This document shows positions 17,921 to 27,253 of a stretch of DNA of 64,000 bases, in pieces. The position numbers and the translations under genes are program-made. The notes under the pieces were generated by a model. It saw nothing but the letters and a program-made list of their open reading frames with translations. It searched no databases and was not told the origin of the DNA. This DNA is from JAJDGF01 sp031549325 (lineage in GTDB: Bacteria; Bacillota; Clostridia; Christensenellales; Aristaeellaceae): the NCBI GenBank assembly GCA_031549325.1, contig JAVBQA010000058.1, positions 10,078-74,077 of the forward strand, given 5' to 3'. Within the stretch, counting starts at the first letter, position 1. Each line of letters begins with the position of its first letter.

Positions 17921-19747
17921 ATGAGCCTACAAACCCGAATGTTTCTGATGTATCTGGTGGTGGTCATCGCGGTCGCGCTGTTGGGCGTGGCCATGTTTAG
18001 CTACGTCAGCCACAACATCGAGCAGAACCTGATGGACAACCTGCTGTCCGCCGCCACGCGCAGCTCGCAGCTGCTGGACAACCTGATCAAACCCATGGAG
18101 TACACTTCGCTGCACCTGCTCAGCAACCACCGCTTCTTTCAGGCCATGGAGGATCTGAACAGCATCGAGCGCAAAGGCGCATCCAACATGGTGATGATCA
18201 CACTCGCGCAGAACGAGATCTATGGCCTGATGATGAGCTATTCCTATAAAAAGTACTTTTACCGCATCTCCGCGTTCAACCCACTGGGCGATTTTTTCAC
18301 CAGCTACTACTACGAACCGGTGCCCGGCGGCATGTTCAAGCGCGCCATAGAAAGCCTGCCTTGGCTGGACACACTGAGGGAAAACAACGGTCGCGTCGTG
18401 GTGCTTCCGCCCTATGCCGACCCATGGCGCAGCGACGCGAATCAGATGGTGTTCTCGGTGTCGCGCGCCATCCGGTTCGACCCGAACATGGGCTTCATCG
18501 AAGTCCAGCAGCCCTACGAACTGCTCGAGGAAATCTTCTCCCCCGTGGCCGATGCCGCGCAGGGCATCAGCGTGTGCGCATTCACGCGAGAAGGCGGCGT
18601 GCTGTACGGGTCGGGTCAAAACAGCGAGCTGCTGAGCTATTACGCCGGACTGACCGGCAGCCATTCGGAGCCCCGGCACGCGAAAAATCCCCACACCGGC
18701 GCAGACGAGATCTATGTGAACGCACACTCCGAGCAGACCGGCGTCACGGTGTTTCTGGCCCAGGACTACCGGCTGCTGACCCGCCCGCTGACCCAGCTCG
18801 GCCAGCAGATGCTGCTGATGTACCTGATGCTCGTGGGCGCATCCTGTGCGTTTTTCGCGCTGCAGAGCCGCAATTTGGTGGCGCCCATCCGCCAACTCAA
18901 GCGCGACATGGAAGCCACGGTGCTCGAAAACCTGCCGAAGAATACCCATTTTAAGTCCACCAGCAACGAGGTCGCCAGCCTGGGCCGCGCGTTCGACGAC
19001 CTGAAGGAGCGTTTGAACGAGCTGATCTTGCGCGAGCTGGAGCTGCAGGGCCTTCAAATGCAAGCCAGCTTCGACGCGCTGCAAGCTCAGGTGAACCCCC
19101 ACTTCATCTACAACATCCTGGGACTGATCAGCAACCGAGCCGCCATGACGGGCGACGAAAAGACCTGCCGCATCTGCAGCGCGATCGCGGGCATGCTGCG
19201 TTATTCCGTGAACACCAAGACGCGCCTGGTGACGCTCAAAGACGAGATCGATCACCTGAACGACTACATTTATTTGATGAAAGAGCGCTACGAGCACCGG
19301 CTGGCGTGCTCGATTGACATCGACCCCGAGATCCTCGGCGCGCGCCTCCCCAAGATGGTGCTGCAGCCGCTGGTGGAGAACACGCTCACACACGCCTTCG
19401 AGGACAGCGAAGGCGTGATGCGCGTGCGCGTCACCGGCACGCGCGACGCAAGCCAGTGGCGGCTGGTGATCGAAGACAACGGGTCGGGCTTCAGCAAGGA
19501 GGCGCTGTCTGAGATCCGGCGCAAGATGCGCGCATTCGACGCCGACCACGAAAACATGTCGCGCGGCGGCGGTGAGCTGGGCGGACTGGGCATCCCGAAC
19601 ATTTACGCCCGGCTGCGGCTGTTCTCGCCAGGCGCGTTCGTGTTCGCCGTCGAAAACCGCAAGGAGGGCGGCGCGCGCGTCGTGCTGGGCGGCTCTCTTC
19701 CCACAGGAGGTGATTTTGTTGACACTGAAAATTCTGCTGGCAGATGA
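17921..19747 (+). CDS. YesM-type sensor histidine kinase
   Basis: 608 residues from the ATG at 17921, preceded by GGGGTGA; the frame extends upstream but across the promoter. Membrane helix about 8-28, an extracytoplasmic sensor domain of about 265 residues, second helix about 297-315, HAMP-like linker, then the His_kinase domain with ALQAQVNPHFIYN (His394) and an ATPase domain with VENTLTHAF and a GSGF glycine box. Its end overlaps the response regulator by 29 bases. Probably senses extracellular sugar or its binding protein and controls the divergent rhamnoside operon. Confidence 0.9.
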   Translation: MSLQTRMFLMYLVVVIAVALLGVAMFSYVSHNIEQNLMDNLLSAATRSSQLLDNLIKPMEYTSLHLLSNHRFFQAMEDLNSIERKGASNMVMITLAQNEIYGLMMSYSYKKYFYRISAFNPLGDFFTSYYYEPVPGGMFKRAIESLPWLDTLRENNGRVVVLPPYADPWRSDANQMVFSVSRAIRFDPNMGFIEVQQPYELLEEIFSPVADAAQGISVCAFTREGGVLYGSGQNSELLSYYAGLTGSHSEPRHAKNPHTGADEIYVNAHSEQTGVTVFLAQDYRLLTRPLTQLGQQMLLMYLMLVGASCAFFALQSRNLVAPIRQLKRDMEATVLENLPKNTHFKSTSNEVASLGRAFDDLKERLNELILRELELQGLQMQASFDALQAQVNPHFIYNILGLISNRAAMTGDEKTCRICSAIAGMLRYSVNTKTRLVTLKDEIDHLNDYIYLMKERYEHRLACSIDIDPEILGARLPKMVLQPLVENTLTHAFEDSEGVMRVRVTGTRDASQWRLVIEDNGSGFSKEALSEIRRKMRAFDADHENMSRGGGELGGLGIPNIYARLRLFSPGAFVFAVENRKEGGARVVLGGSLPTGGDFVDTENSAGR

Positions 19748-21242
19748 CGAACCGGGAGCGCTCCGGTTCCTGACGCACATCATCCGCGAGCGCTGCCCGG
19801 GCTGGGAAGTGGCGGACGCCGTCGAAAACGGGCGGCAGGCGCTCGCATCCATATCGAACCATCCGCCCGACATGGTGCTCACGGACATCCGCATGCCTGT
19901 TATGAACGGCCTGGAACTGGTGCGCCAGATCCGCAAAAACTGGCCCGCGATCCGCGCGTCGCTGATCTCCGGCCACGAGGATTTTGGCGCAGCGCAGGAT
20001 GCCATGCGGTTGGGCGTGTCCGACTACCTGCTCAAGCCGGTCATCCCGAGCGCGCTGGTGCAAATGCTGGACGGCGCGCGGGATCAAATTCTGACCGAGC
20101 GCCGGCGCATGGCGTCCGAGCTGGTTCTGTCCGCCATCGCGGGCAATCCGGTGGACGAGGCGCAATCCGCGCTGTGCTTTGGCGCGGAGCCACTGCTGAG
20201 CGCGGCGTTTGTGCGGGTGGGCGCGCTGCCTCCGCGCTCTTCAATGGGGCATTTGCGCGCCGTGCAGCCCAAGGACGCCCTGCCTGACGGCTGCTGGATC
20301 ACTCGCGGCCGCGACGACAACGAGCTGTTTGCGTTCGAGCGCGCGCCCGGACAGGGCTTGGGCGCGCTGCTGCCGCATCTGGATGCGCTGCTGCCCGAAG
20401 GCCCGCGCACGCTGGTGCTGCACGAGAATCCTTTCCCGCTGCGTGAAGCCAAGCAGGTGGCGGCGGCGCTAACCAACCTGAGCGACCACGCGCTGGTGCT
20501 GGGCGTTCCCCAGCGCCTCAATGCCTGCCAGTCCTGCGAACCGCAGCCGGGCACGCCGCTGGACGCAGACATGGAGCAGCGCATATCCATGCTGTGCAGC
20601 GCCAGCACGCGCACGCGGGAGCTTTGCCTGCTACTGGACAAGCTGTTTGACGCCTGGCGGCTGGAGCAACGCCCGCTGCAACCCATCCTGCGCGACCTCG
20701 ACCGGCTGCTGCACGCCGTGGCGCGCGGCGCGTTGGGCCACGCGGAAAGCGCGCTCGGTTACGAACCGCAGCTGGACGAGGCCATGACCGCCAGCGCCGA
20801 CCTGACGCAGCTCAAGGCGCGCGTGTGGGGGCTGATCCTGGGGACACTGAACTCCGGGAGCCGCAACGCCGACGCGGCGAGCACAGAGGCTTTCTTTGAG
20901 CGCGTGCGCCACTACATCGAGCAGAACCTTGCCGAGCCCATTTCGCTGCAGTCGGCCTGCGCCGACATGGGCATCTCCCAGACGTACATGAGCCGCATCT
21001 TCCGCCGCCACACCACACACTCGTTCAACGAATACCTCACGTCGCGCCGGATCGAGCGCGCCAAGCAGCTGATCCTGGATCAGCCCGAGCTGCCCCTGAA
21101 GACCGTTGCCGAGCTGGTTGGCTTCAAAAACCAGTTCTACTTCAGCAAGGTGTTCCGCGCCGTCGAGGGCATCCCCCCATCCCAGTTTCAACAATCTGAA
21201 ACTCGTCCAGACGCCTCGCGTTCTCAAGGGCAAGAGACGTGA
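19719..21242 (+). CDS. YesN-type response regulator (receiver plus AraC domain)
   Basis: 507 residues from a TTG at 19719, placed 8 bases after AGGAGG; an upstream GTG at 19710 overlaps that ribosome site. Receiver domain residues 1-120 with acceptor Asp56 in VLTDIRMP and the LLKP lysine; a divergent middle region; C-terminal AraC domain about 395-495 (DMGISQTYMSRIFRRHT, VGFKNQFYFSKVFRAVEG). Partner of the overlapping kinase gene, and predicted activator of the rhamnoside operon. Confidence 0.9.
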   Translation: MTLKILLADDEPGALRFLTHIIRERCPGWEVADAVENGRQALASISNHPPDMVLTDIRMPVMNGLELVRQIRKNWPAIRASLISGHEDFGAAQDAMRLGVSDYLLKPVIPSALVQMLDGARDQILTERRRMASELVLSAIAGNPVDEAQSALCFGAEPLLSAAFVRVGALPPRSSMGHLRAVQPKDALPDGCWITRGRDDNELFAFERAPGQGLGALLPHLDALLPEGPRTLVLHENPFPLREAKQVAAALTNLSDHALVLGVPQRLNACQSCEPQPGTPLDADMEQRISMLCSASTRTRELCLLLDKLFDAWRLEQRPLQPILRDLDRLLHAVARGALGHAESALGYEPQLDEAMTASADLTQLKARVWGLILGTLNSGSRNADAASTEAFFERVRHYIEQNLAEPISLQSACADMGISQTYMSRIFRRHTTHSFNEYLTSRRIERAKQLILDQPELPLKTVAELVGFKNQFYFSKVFRAVEGIPPSQFQQSETRPDASRSQGQET

Positions 21243-21255
21243 AAAGCTTGCGGGC

Positions 21256-21284
21256 TTGTCTGCCGCGCCGCGCTGGTGTATAAT
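21256..21284 (+). promoter_or_regulatory. Promoter of the RCC1-like gene
   Basis: TTGTCT (21256-21261) and a consensus TATAAT (21279-21284) with a 17-base spacer, 27 bases before the ATG and just after the response-regulator stop. Confidence 0.7.
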
Positions 21285-21311
21285 TGGGCATCGGGCAAAG
21301 CGAGGTAGCGC

Positions 21312-22208
21312 ATGCGCATCATCGATAAGTACGTTTCCGCCGCAGAGTGGCACAACCATGGCGTCATCGCGGCCGGGCGCCGACATAGCGTTGCGCGAAA
21401 GCCCGACGGCGCCGTGCTGGCTGTGGGTGATAACGCGCGCGGTCAATGCGACGTCGGCAGCTGGCGCGACGTCGTGGCGGTCGCCGCCGGAAATGTACAC
21501 ATGGCGGCGAACACAGGCAGCACCCACACCGTAGGGCTTCGGTCGGACGGAACTGTGGTAGCCGTGGGCTGGAACCTGCACGGCCAATGCAATGTGGGTG
21601 ATTGGCGCGACGTCGTGGCGATTGCGGCGGGCTGGCGTCACACCATCGGTCTCCGAGCTGATGGCACGCTGCTGGCCGCGGGCCGGGCGCAAGAGGGCCA
21701 ATGCGACATAAGCGGTTGGCGCGACATCGTGGCCATCGCGGCTGGCGACTGGCACACCGTCGGGGTGAAGCCAGATGGCACGGTGCTGGCCGCGGGCAAC
21801 AACACCTTCCGGCAGTGCGGCGTCGGCGAATGGACCGGCATCACGGCGGTCTCGGCGGGCTATCTGCACAGCGTGGGGCTGGCAAAAGGCGGCCGGGTGC
21901 TGGCGGTTGGTCAACAGGGCCACGGCCAATGCGATGTGGCCGAATGGCAAGACATCGTGGCGATATCGGCGGGCAGCAACCACACCGTCGGGCTTCGGCG
22001 GGACGGCAGCGTACTGGCCACCGGCTGGAATGCGTACGGCCAGTGCGATGCAGGCGGCTGGAAGGACATCGTGGCCGTCGCGGCGGGTTGCGCGCACACC
22101 ATTGGCCTCAAGTCGGATGGCACGATGGTCGCAACGGGAAACAATGAACACGGGCAGTGCGATGTGAGCGGCTGGGTTGCAGCCCGGAGCGCGCGGCCTA
22201 TCCACTGA
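21312..22208 (+). CDS. RCC1-like seven-repeat protein
   Basis: 298 residues made almost wholly of seven repeats of about 41 residues. The pattern is W-(R/K)-D-(I/V)-V-A-(I/V)-AAG, then HTVGLxxDGT, then AxGxN and GQCDV. Seven units would close a seven-bladed beta-propeller of the RCC1 type. Each repeat keeps a Cys (GQC; one reads RQC) and a Trp, so the propeller would carry a ring of cysteines. There is no signal peptide or membrane helix, so it is predicted cytoplasmic. Its own promoter precedes it, and a VanZ-like gene follows after 24 bases. Function unknown; bacterial RCC1 proteins are poorly characterised and usually presumed to bind partners. Confidence 0.85.
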   Translation: MRIIDKYVSAAEWHNHGVIAAGRRHSVARKPDGAVLAVGDNARGQCDVGSWRDVVAVAAGNVHMAANTGSTHTVGLRSDGTVVAVGWNLHGQCNVGDWRDVVAIAAGWRHTIGLRADGTLLAAGRAQEGQCDISGWRDIVAIAAGDWHTVGVKPDGTVLAAGNNTFRQCGVGEWTGITAVSAGYLHSVGLAKGGRVLAVGQQGHGQCDVAEWQDIVAISAGSNHTVGLRRDGSVLATGWNAYGQCDAGGWKDIVAVAAGCAHTIGLKSDGTMVATGNNEHGQCDVSGWVAARSARPIH

Positions 22209-22232
22209 GCGTCAGAGAAATGGCAGGTTGAA

Positions 22233-22799
22233 ATGAACAACATGAGCAAGCCCAGCGTGCGGGCGCGCGTTGAAACCATCATTCTATATGTAGTCTTTGC
22301 ATTCTACATTTTGTTTTTGTTGAAGCTGCTGATCTTCTCCAGGCTTTCGCTTTCGGATCTGCAAAGCGGCTTCCAAGGAGCCACAAGGGCCATCAACCTG
22401 ATCCCCTTTGGCAGCATACGGAACTATGTGTTGAGCGACTCCGCCAACATCCAGCGGTTCGCGTTTGGCAATGTGGTCGGCAACATCCTTGCGTTTGTCC
22501 CGCTCGGCGCCTATTTGCCGTTGTTCCGGCGCGACAAAAGAATCGCCCGCAATCTGCTGCCGATCTTCATCGCAAGCCTGCTGATCGAAATCATTCAGGG
22601 GCTCTTCGGCATTGGAACGGCGGACATCGACGACGTCATTTTGAACTGCCTGGGCGGATTGCTTGGCATTTGGGGCTACAGAATTTTTTTGCTGATCCTG
22701 CGAGATCAGCAAAAAGTGCGCACCGCAATGGCCATCCTGTCCGCAATGGGATTGCCCGTTTTGCTGTATTATCTGTTCATGATAAAGCTGCGCCTCTGA
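22233..22799 (+). CDS. VanZ-family membrane protein
   Basis: 188 residues with about four to five membrane helices and the VanZ-like signature NLIPF, NVVGNILAFVPLG, EIIQGLFGIGTADIDDVILN and GGLLG. The ribosome site is weak (GGCAGG). VanZ of Tn1546 gives low-level teicoplanin resistance, but most family members are uncharacterised envelope proteins, and no vanA-type gene is nearby, so resistance should not be assumed. It may be cotranscribed with the RCC1-like gene and is convergent with the GH51 gene 10 bases away. Confidence 0.88.
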   Translation: MNNMSKPSVRARVETIILYVVFAFYILFLLKLLIFSRLSLSDLQSGFQGATRAINLIPFGSIRNYVLSDSANIQRFAFGNVVGNILAFVPLGAYLPLFRRDKRIARNLLPIFIASLLIEIIQGLFGIGTADIDDVILNCLGGLLGIWGYRIFLLILRDQQKVRTAMAILSAMGLPVLLYYLFMIKLRL

Positions 22800-22809
22800 T
22801 GACGCAGGG

Positions 22810-24297
22810 CTATCGGTCGATCACAAGCACACTCACGGAGTGGGGCGGGAGCGAGAGTTCATCGCCAACCCGAACGGCGCGCGTCTCGATCTTTACGCGC
22901 TCAGGCGCATCCACGTCGTTGTAGGTGTCTACAGAGTCAGCGCATATGGTGTGCAGCTCCCAAGCTTTGCCGTCGCCGCCAAGCGTCGTCATTGACACCT
23001 GCGCGCCATCCCGTGGCTGCTTGTTGATGAGCGACACCGCCAGCTTTCCGTCATCCCGCAGCGTGGCCACGGCATCCAGCGCGCCCACCGATACGGCCTC
23101 ACCCCGCTTATCCACAACGCACATCGCGGCGGGCGCGCAGTCCCACAGGTCGATCACCTTCGCGCCCATCCGGTTCACAAACAGATCGAACACATGATAA
23201 GTGCTCCTGAGCACGATACCGTCATTGTGCGTGTAAATGAGCCCGCGCGTGTTGACCGCCGGCGCGTAGTTGGCCATCTTCACGCTGTCCGCGTGGCGCA
23301 ACAGCGTGTTCAGGAAGCACCCCGTGAACACAGCATCGGCCATGGTGTACTGGCTGTTGTCATCGTTCACGTCCCGGGGCAGCAGGTAGTCGGCCTTGTC
23401 CTTCTTGATTGGGCCGTGGATGTTTGGGTGATACCAACCCTGCAGGTTCCACTCATCGAACGCGATCTTGATCTTGTCACTGTAGCCCGTGGCGCGGAGG
23501 ATCCCCTCTACACGCTCGACGGAGTCGTCCAGCTTCTTTGTGTAGGCCATGGCCTGCTCATAGCTGGCGTGAGCGTTGGTTGCGTGGATCATGTCCCAGT
23601 ATTCGTGGATGGAAATCCAGCTCAGGAAATCCCCCGCATGCTTGAGCAACTCCAGGTTCCATTCCGGGTCGGGCAGCGCCGCCGCCGACAGCTGCACATC
23701 CGGATCCACATGCTTGAGCATCTTGGCGGTTTCGGTCACCAGGCGCGCCCACTCATGGCGCTCCTTCGCGCCGATCTCCCAGCTGCCCCAGTTCTCGTTG
23801 CCGATGGAGAAATACTTCACGTTAAAAGGCTTCTCGTGTCCGTTTTGAATGCGCCATCGCGCGTAACGGCCCTCCGATTCGAGATTCGTATACTCCAGCC
23901 AGTCGCTCATCTGCTCGGCCGCGCCAGTGCCCGCGTTGCCGCAGATATACATCTCCGCGCCCAGTTCCCGGCACAGCGCATAGAACTCATCCGTGCCGAA
24001 TGTGTTGGGTTCCTCCACGCGCCAGGCCTTATCAAACACCCGCTCGCGCCGAGTGCCCACGCCCGCCCTCCAGTCATAACTGGACACGAAACAGCCGCCC
24101 GGCCAGCGAATCACCGGGGTCTTGATCTGCTTCATGGCATCCAGCACATCGGTGCGCAGGCCGCGCGCGTTGCTGAGCGGGTTGCCCGGGTCGAACACGC
24201 CGCCATAGATCTGGCGATGAAAGTGCTCCAGAAAGTGCCCATAAATCATGACGTCGCGCTCAAACAGGATGCGATTGGGGTTTATGGCCAGCTTCAC
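22810..24297 (-). CDS. Alpha-L-arabinofuranosidase-like protein, GH51 (divergent copy)
   Basis: 495 residues from a GTG with GGGGGG upstream. GH51 TIM-barrel signatures: RWPGGCFVSSYDW, acid/base Glu168 in YFSIGNENW, and nucleophile Glu282 in IAFDEWNLQGW, with a C-terminal beta-sandwich. There is no signal peptide, so it is intracellular. It is clearly different from the GH51 at 28571, which suggests a different linkage or aglycone preference. Last gene of the arabinofuranoside operon, 30 bases after the HTH regulator gene. Confidence 0.92.
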   Translation of the reverse strand: MKLAINPNRILFERDVMIYGHFLEHFHRQIYGGVFDPGNPLSNARGLRTDVLDAMKQIKTPVIRWPGGCFVSSYDWRAGVGTRRERVFDKAWRVEEPNTFGTDEFYALCRELGAEMYICGNAGTGAAEQMSDWLEYTNLESEGRYARWRIQNGHEKPFNVKYFSIGNENWGSWEIGAKERHEWARLVTETAKMLKHVDPDVQLSAAALPDPEWNLELLKHAGDFLSWISIHEYWDMIHATNAHASYEQAMAYTKKLDDSVERVEGILRATGYSDKIKIAFDEWNLQGWYHPNIHGPIKKDKADYLLPRDVNDDNSQYTMADAVFTGCFLNTLLRHADSVKMANYAPAVNTRGLIYTHNDGIVLRSTYHVFDLFVNRMGAKVIDLWDCAPAAMCVVDKRGEAVSVGALDAVATLRDDGKLAVSLINKQPRDGAQVSMTTLGGDGKAWELHTICADSVDTYNDVDAPERVKIETRAVRVGDELSLPPHSVSVLVIDR

Positions 24298-24327
24298 GCA
24301 GGATCCCCCCTCAAAATGATGACTGCC

Positions 24328-25227
24328 TCAATCGAGCTTGCGGTAGAACGTGCGCACCAGGATGCCCTGGTTGTAGTTGCCGAATTTGCTGCCGAACAGC
24401 GTCAGCCCGCCCGCGTTGCGCTCCACCTCAAAGCGCAGCACCCAGCGCTGAGCGCTGCCCGAGAGCACGCTTTCGAGCGTCACATCCGACACGCGCTCCC
24501 CATCCAGCAGCGTGCCCTTGTGTGAGATCCTGAGCACTTTCAGCAGCCCGTACTGGTTGCTCATCCACCACTGGGGCGTCAAAATGCCGCGCTTTTCGCC
24601 AAAATCGCCCGGCGAAGTCCATTCACACAACTTCACGCCGTTCAGCGAAAACGTGATGTCGCTCGGCCATTCATCGTTGAATCCGGGCGCCTCGGAGGAA
24701 ATCTCAAACGAGATCTCGATCTCCTCGGGATATTGGTTGGCTGTGAGGTAATTGGGCACCGAATACTCCACGAAGCCGGTCGTGAACCAGATCGCCTGCG
24801 CGTTGACACGCTCGGGTTCAAGAAAGTACCTCGGATCATCCAAATGCCCGATGATCTCGTTTTCCGTCGCCAGGCCGCAGGTCGGATGGGCGTTGATGTC
24901 CGTGTAATGCCCCACCGGAATCTGGATTTCGTGGCAATTCCGAAGGTTCATCTGGCGTGCGGGCATCTCCACGCGGTACTCGGTTCCCAGCAGCGTGCAC
25001 AGCTTCTGTACGGAGCCGTTCCGGGTGATCATGCGCGTGAGGATGATGCCCGCATCCTCGAGTTTGCGGACGTGCTTGAGCATGATGGGGCTGCTGATTC
25101 CCACCGCCTGCGCCAGCTCTTTGATGTTCATGTCCTTTTCCGCAAGCAGATACAGCATGCGGATCCTGACATCGCTGGCAAGTGCCTCAAAAAAGGGCCG
25201 GTTGCTCTGATGCACCCGTATCAGCAT
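24328..25227 (-). CDS. ArsR-like HTH regulator with sugar-operon effector domain
   Basis: 299 residues from the ATG at 25227, preceded by GAGGAGAAAG; a longer start would add 17 residues without a ribosome site. Residues about 1-75 are a winged helix of the ArsR/COG4189 kind (DVRIRMLYLLAEKDMNIKELAQAVG). The remaining about 220 residues are a beta-rich domain with several Trp and His that I do not recognise, probably effector-binding. It lies between the transporter and the second GH51, so a local repressor responding to an arabinose-containing ligand is the simplest reading. Confidence 0.75.
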   Translation of the reverse strand: MLIRVHQSNRPFFEALASDVRIRMLYLLAEKDMNIKELAQAVGISSPIMLKHVRKLEDAGIILTRMITRNGSVQKLCTLLGTEYRVEMPARQMNLRNCHEIQIPVGHYTDINAHPTCGLATENEIIGHLDDPRYFLEPERVNAQAIWFTTGFVEYSVPNYLTANQYPEEIEISFEISSEAPGFNDEWPSDITFSLNGVKLCEWTSPGDFGEKRGILTPQWWMSNQYGLLKVLRISHKGTLLDGERVSDVTLESVLSGSAQRWVLRFEVERNAGGLTLFGSKFGNYNQGILVRTFYRKLD

Positions 25228-25318
25228 GGCTCTTTCTCCTCGCTCCGCGTTGACCGCCCAAGCGGTTTTGTTCTCCAAAGCAAATCGCTGGCGCGCCCAA
25301 TGAAAAGAACCCCTTGCC

Positions 25319-26191
25319 TCATCCCTTGACCGAGCCGGCCGTCATGCCCGCAATGAAGTACTTTTGAAAACAGAAAAACAGAATGATGATCGGCAGGATG
25401 GCAAACACCGAGCCGGCAATCAGCACATCGTAATTGTTTCCGTATGGGGACAACAGCGTGTTGAGGCCGATGGGCAGTGTGAAGTTGCCGGGATTCCGCC
25501 ACACGATGAGCGGCCACAGAAACCCATTCCAGCTGTTCATGCCCACAAAGATGCCCATCGCCGCGAATGACGGCGCCATCAGCGGCAGCATGATGCGGCC
25601 AAAGATGCCATATTCGCTGGAGCCATCCACACGCCCGGCATCGAGCAGGTCGCGCGGGATGCCCGAGAGAAACTGCCGAAAGAAGAAGATCGGCAGCGGC
25701 ATGGCCACAAATGGCAGGACAATGCCCCACACGGTGTCAATCATGCGCAAGTTCACCATCTCCTGGTACAGCGGCAGCATGATGATCTCCATCGGCACCA
25801 TCATGATCACGAGCACGCAGGTGAAGAACAGGTTCTTCATCTTAAAATCGTACATCGCGAACCCGTAGCCAACGCACGCGCTGACAAACAGCGTCAGCAC
25901 CGACTGCAAGATCGTGATCCAGATGCTGTTCTTGAACCAGGTCATGTAATCGGTCTGACCGAAGAACAGGAACCTGTAGTTGGCAAACGACATGACCGAC
26001 AGATCCCACTTCACATTCAGGCCGTAGCGAAGCAGCTCTTTGCCCGGCTTGAACGAGGCCAGCGTGATGGCATAGAACGGAAACAGCACAAGCAGAGCGA
26101 GCACCACAAACAGGATCAGCAGCGCGGCGGTCGCCCCGGTAAAGCGGAACGGCTCCCTGATCTCTGCGGTTTGTTTTTTCATCTCCACCAT
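25319..26191 (-). CDS. Carbohydrate ABC transporter permease (MalG type)
   Basis: 290 residues with about six membrane helices and EAA loop DLLDAGRVDGSSEYGIFGRI. GGGGG lies 9 bases before the ATG at 26191. It ends in the conserved QKYFIAGMTAGSVKG terminus of this subunit. Five bases downstream of its partner permease, and part of the arabinofuranoside operon. Confidence 0.9.
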   Translation of the reverse strand: MVEMKKQTAEIREPFRFTGATAALLILFVVLALLVLFPFYAITLASFKPGKELLRYGLNVKWDLSVMSFANYRFLFFGQTDYMTWFKNSIWITILQSVLTLFVSACVGYGFAMYDFKMKNLFFTCVLVIMMVPMEIIMLPLYQEMVNLRMIDTVWGIVLPFVAMPLPIFFFRQFLSGIPRDLLDAGRVDGSSEYGIFGRIMLPLMAPSFAAMGIFVGMNSWNGFLWPLIVWRNPGNFTLPIGLNTLLSPYGNNYDVLIAGSVFAILPIIILFFCFQKYFIAGMTAGSVKG

Positions 26192-26195
26192 GGCG

Positions 26196-27098
26196 CTATT
26201 CCCCCTTCCCGAACAGCCCGAAGAGCTTGAGCTGGATCACGTTGATGATCATCACGATCAAAAGCAGACTCAGCCCGATCGCCGAGCCGAAGCCAAGGTT
26301 TACCTGCTCCCAGCCCTGCCGGTACAGGTAGCCCACGATCGTAAGTCCGAGGCCGCCCGGCGAGCGGTTGCCAGCGTACAGCATGTAGCTTTCGGTGAAC
26401 ATCGCAAATCCGCCATAGATCGAGATCGTCAGCACGTAGATCGTGGTGGGCTTCAGCATGGGCATGGTGATGTGCACAAACTTTTGCCACGCGCTTGCGC
26501 CGTCAATGGAGCCCGATTCATACAGGTCGGCCGGAATCGATTGCAGACCCGACAGAAAATACAGGATGTTTACACCCGTCCAACGCCAGCAGGCCAGCAG
26601 CACCATCGCCATGTAGGCGGTGCCCTGGATACGCAGCCACTTGATGGGCGCAAGCCCAAACAGGCCGATGATCTGGTTCATCTGCGCGCCGGCGACTTCA
26701 CCGAAGATGAGCCGGAAGATCGTGCCCGCCACCACAACCGAGGTAAGCGCCGGAATAAAGAACGTGGAGCGGAAGATGTTCTTGCCAATCATGATTTTGC
26801 TGTTCAAAAAACAGGCCAGTATCATCGGCCCGGGGATCAACACGGCAAGCGTTAGAATCGTGTAAACAAAGCTGTTCTTCACCGCCTGGTAAAACTCCGT
26901 ATTCATCAGGCGCTTAAAGTTCTCCAGCCCGATGAAGTGCACGTCGCCCGGCAGCACGCTCTGGAAACTCATGATCACACTCGAGATCAGCGGATAGATA
27001 AAGAAGATCACAAACACCAGCATGAACGGCAGCGTGAACACGTACGGCGCGATCGACTGCGAAAACAGCAACGACTTGAACCCGTTACGGCGATTCAT
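26196..27098 (-). CDS. Carbohydrate ABC transporter permease (UgpA/LplB type)
   Basis: 300 residues from the ATG at 27098 (MNRRNGFKSLLFSQSIAPYV), with AGAGGTGG upstream; earlier in-frame starts would read into the intergenic stem-loop region. About six membrane helices; EAA loop DLYESGSIDGASAWQKFVHI. Works with the permease at 25319 and the binding protein at 27254. Confidence 0.9.
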   Translation of the reverse strand: MNRRNGFKSLLFSQSIAPYVFTLPFMLVFVIFFIYPLISSVIMSFQSVLPGDVHFIGLENFKRLMNTEFYQAVKNSFVYTILTLAVLIPGPMILACFLNSKIMIGKNIFRSTFFIPALTSVVVAGTIFRLIFGEVAGAQMNQIIGLFGLAPIKWLRIQGTAYMAMVLLACWRWTGVNILYFLSGLQSIPADLYESGSIDGASAWQKFVHITMPMLKPTTIYVLTISIYGGFAMFTESYMLYAGNRSPGGLGLTIVGYLYRQGWEQVNLGFGSAIGLSLLLIVMIINVIQLKLFGLFGKGE

Positions 27099-27210
27099 CT
27101 TGGCACCACCTCTGTCAAAAAGAATGGTCATCGGGGGAAAACACAGATACGTCGCCCCGAGCATAGCGAGCCGTTGCGGCGTCTCTCCATGCCCGGAACG
27201 GCGCATAGGG

Positions 27211-27241
27211 GTTTGGCCGACCGGCAATCGGCCGGCCAAAC
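27211..27241 (-). repeat. Stem-loop after the binding-protein gene
   Basis: A 13-bp stem (one G-U pair in the minus-strand RNA) with a 5-base loop starts about 12 bases after the binding-protein stop. There is no U-run. It matches the position of the stem-loop at 16358 in the rhamnoside operon, so the likely role is stabilising the upstream message. Confidence 0.65.
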
Positions 27242-27253
27242 ATCGCTCATCTG

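Noticed and set aside
17927..20005. 692-codon minus-strand open frame
   Set aside because: Antisense shadow of the sensor kinase and response regulator; typical GC-rich mirror ORF.
20631..22205. 524-codon minus-strand frame with regular repeats
   Set aside because: Its repeats are the mirror of the RCC1-like repeats on the plus strand.
22233..22799. Glycopeptide resistance gene
   Set aside because: VanZ family only; no VanA/B/X/H/R/S genes and most VanZ-like proteins are unrelated to resistance.
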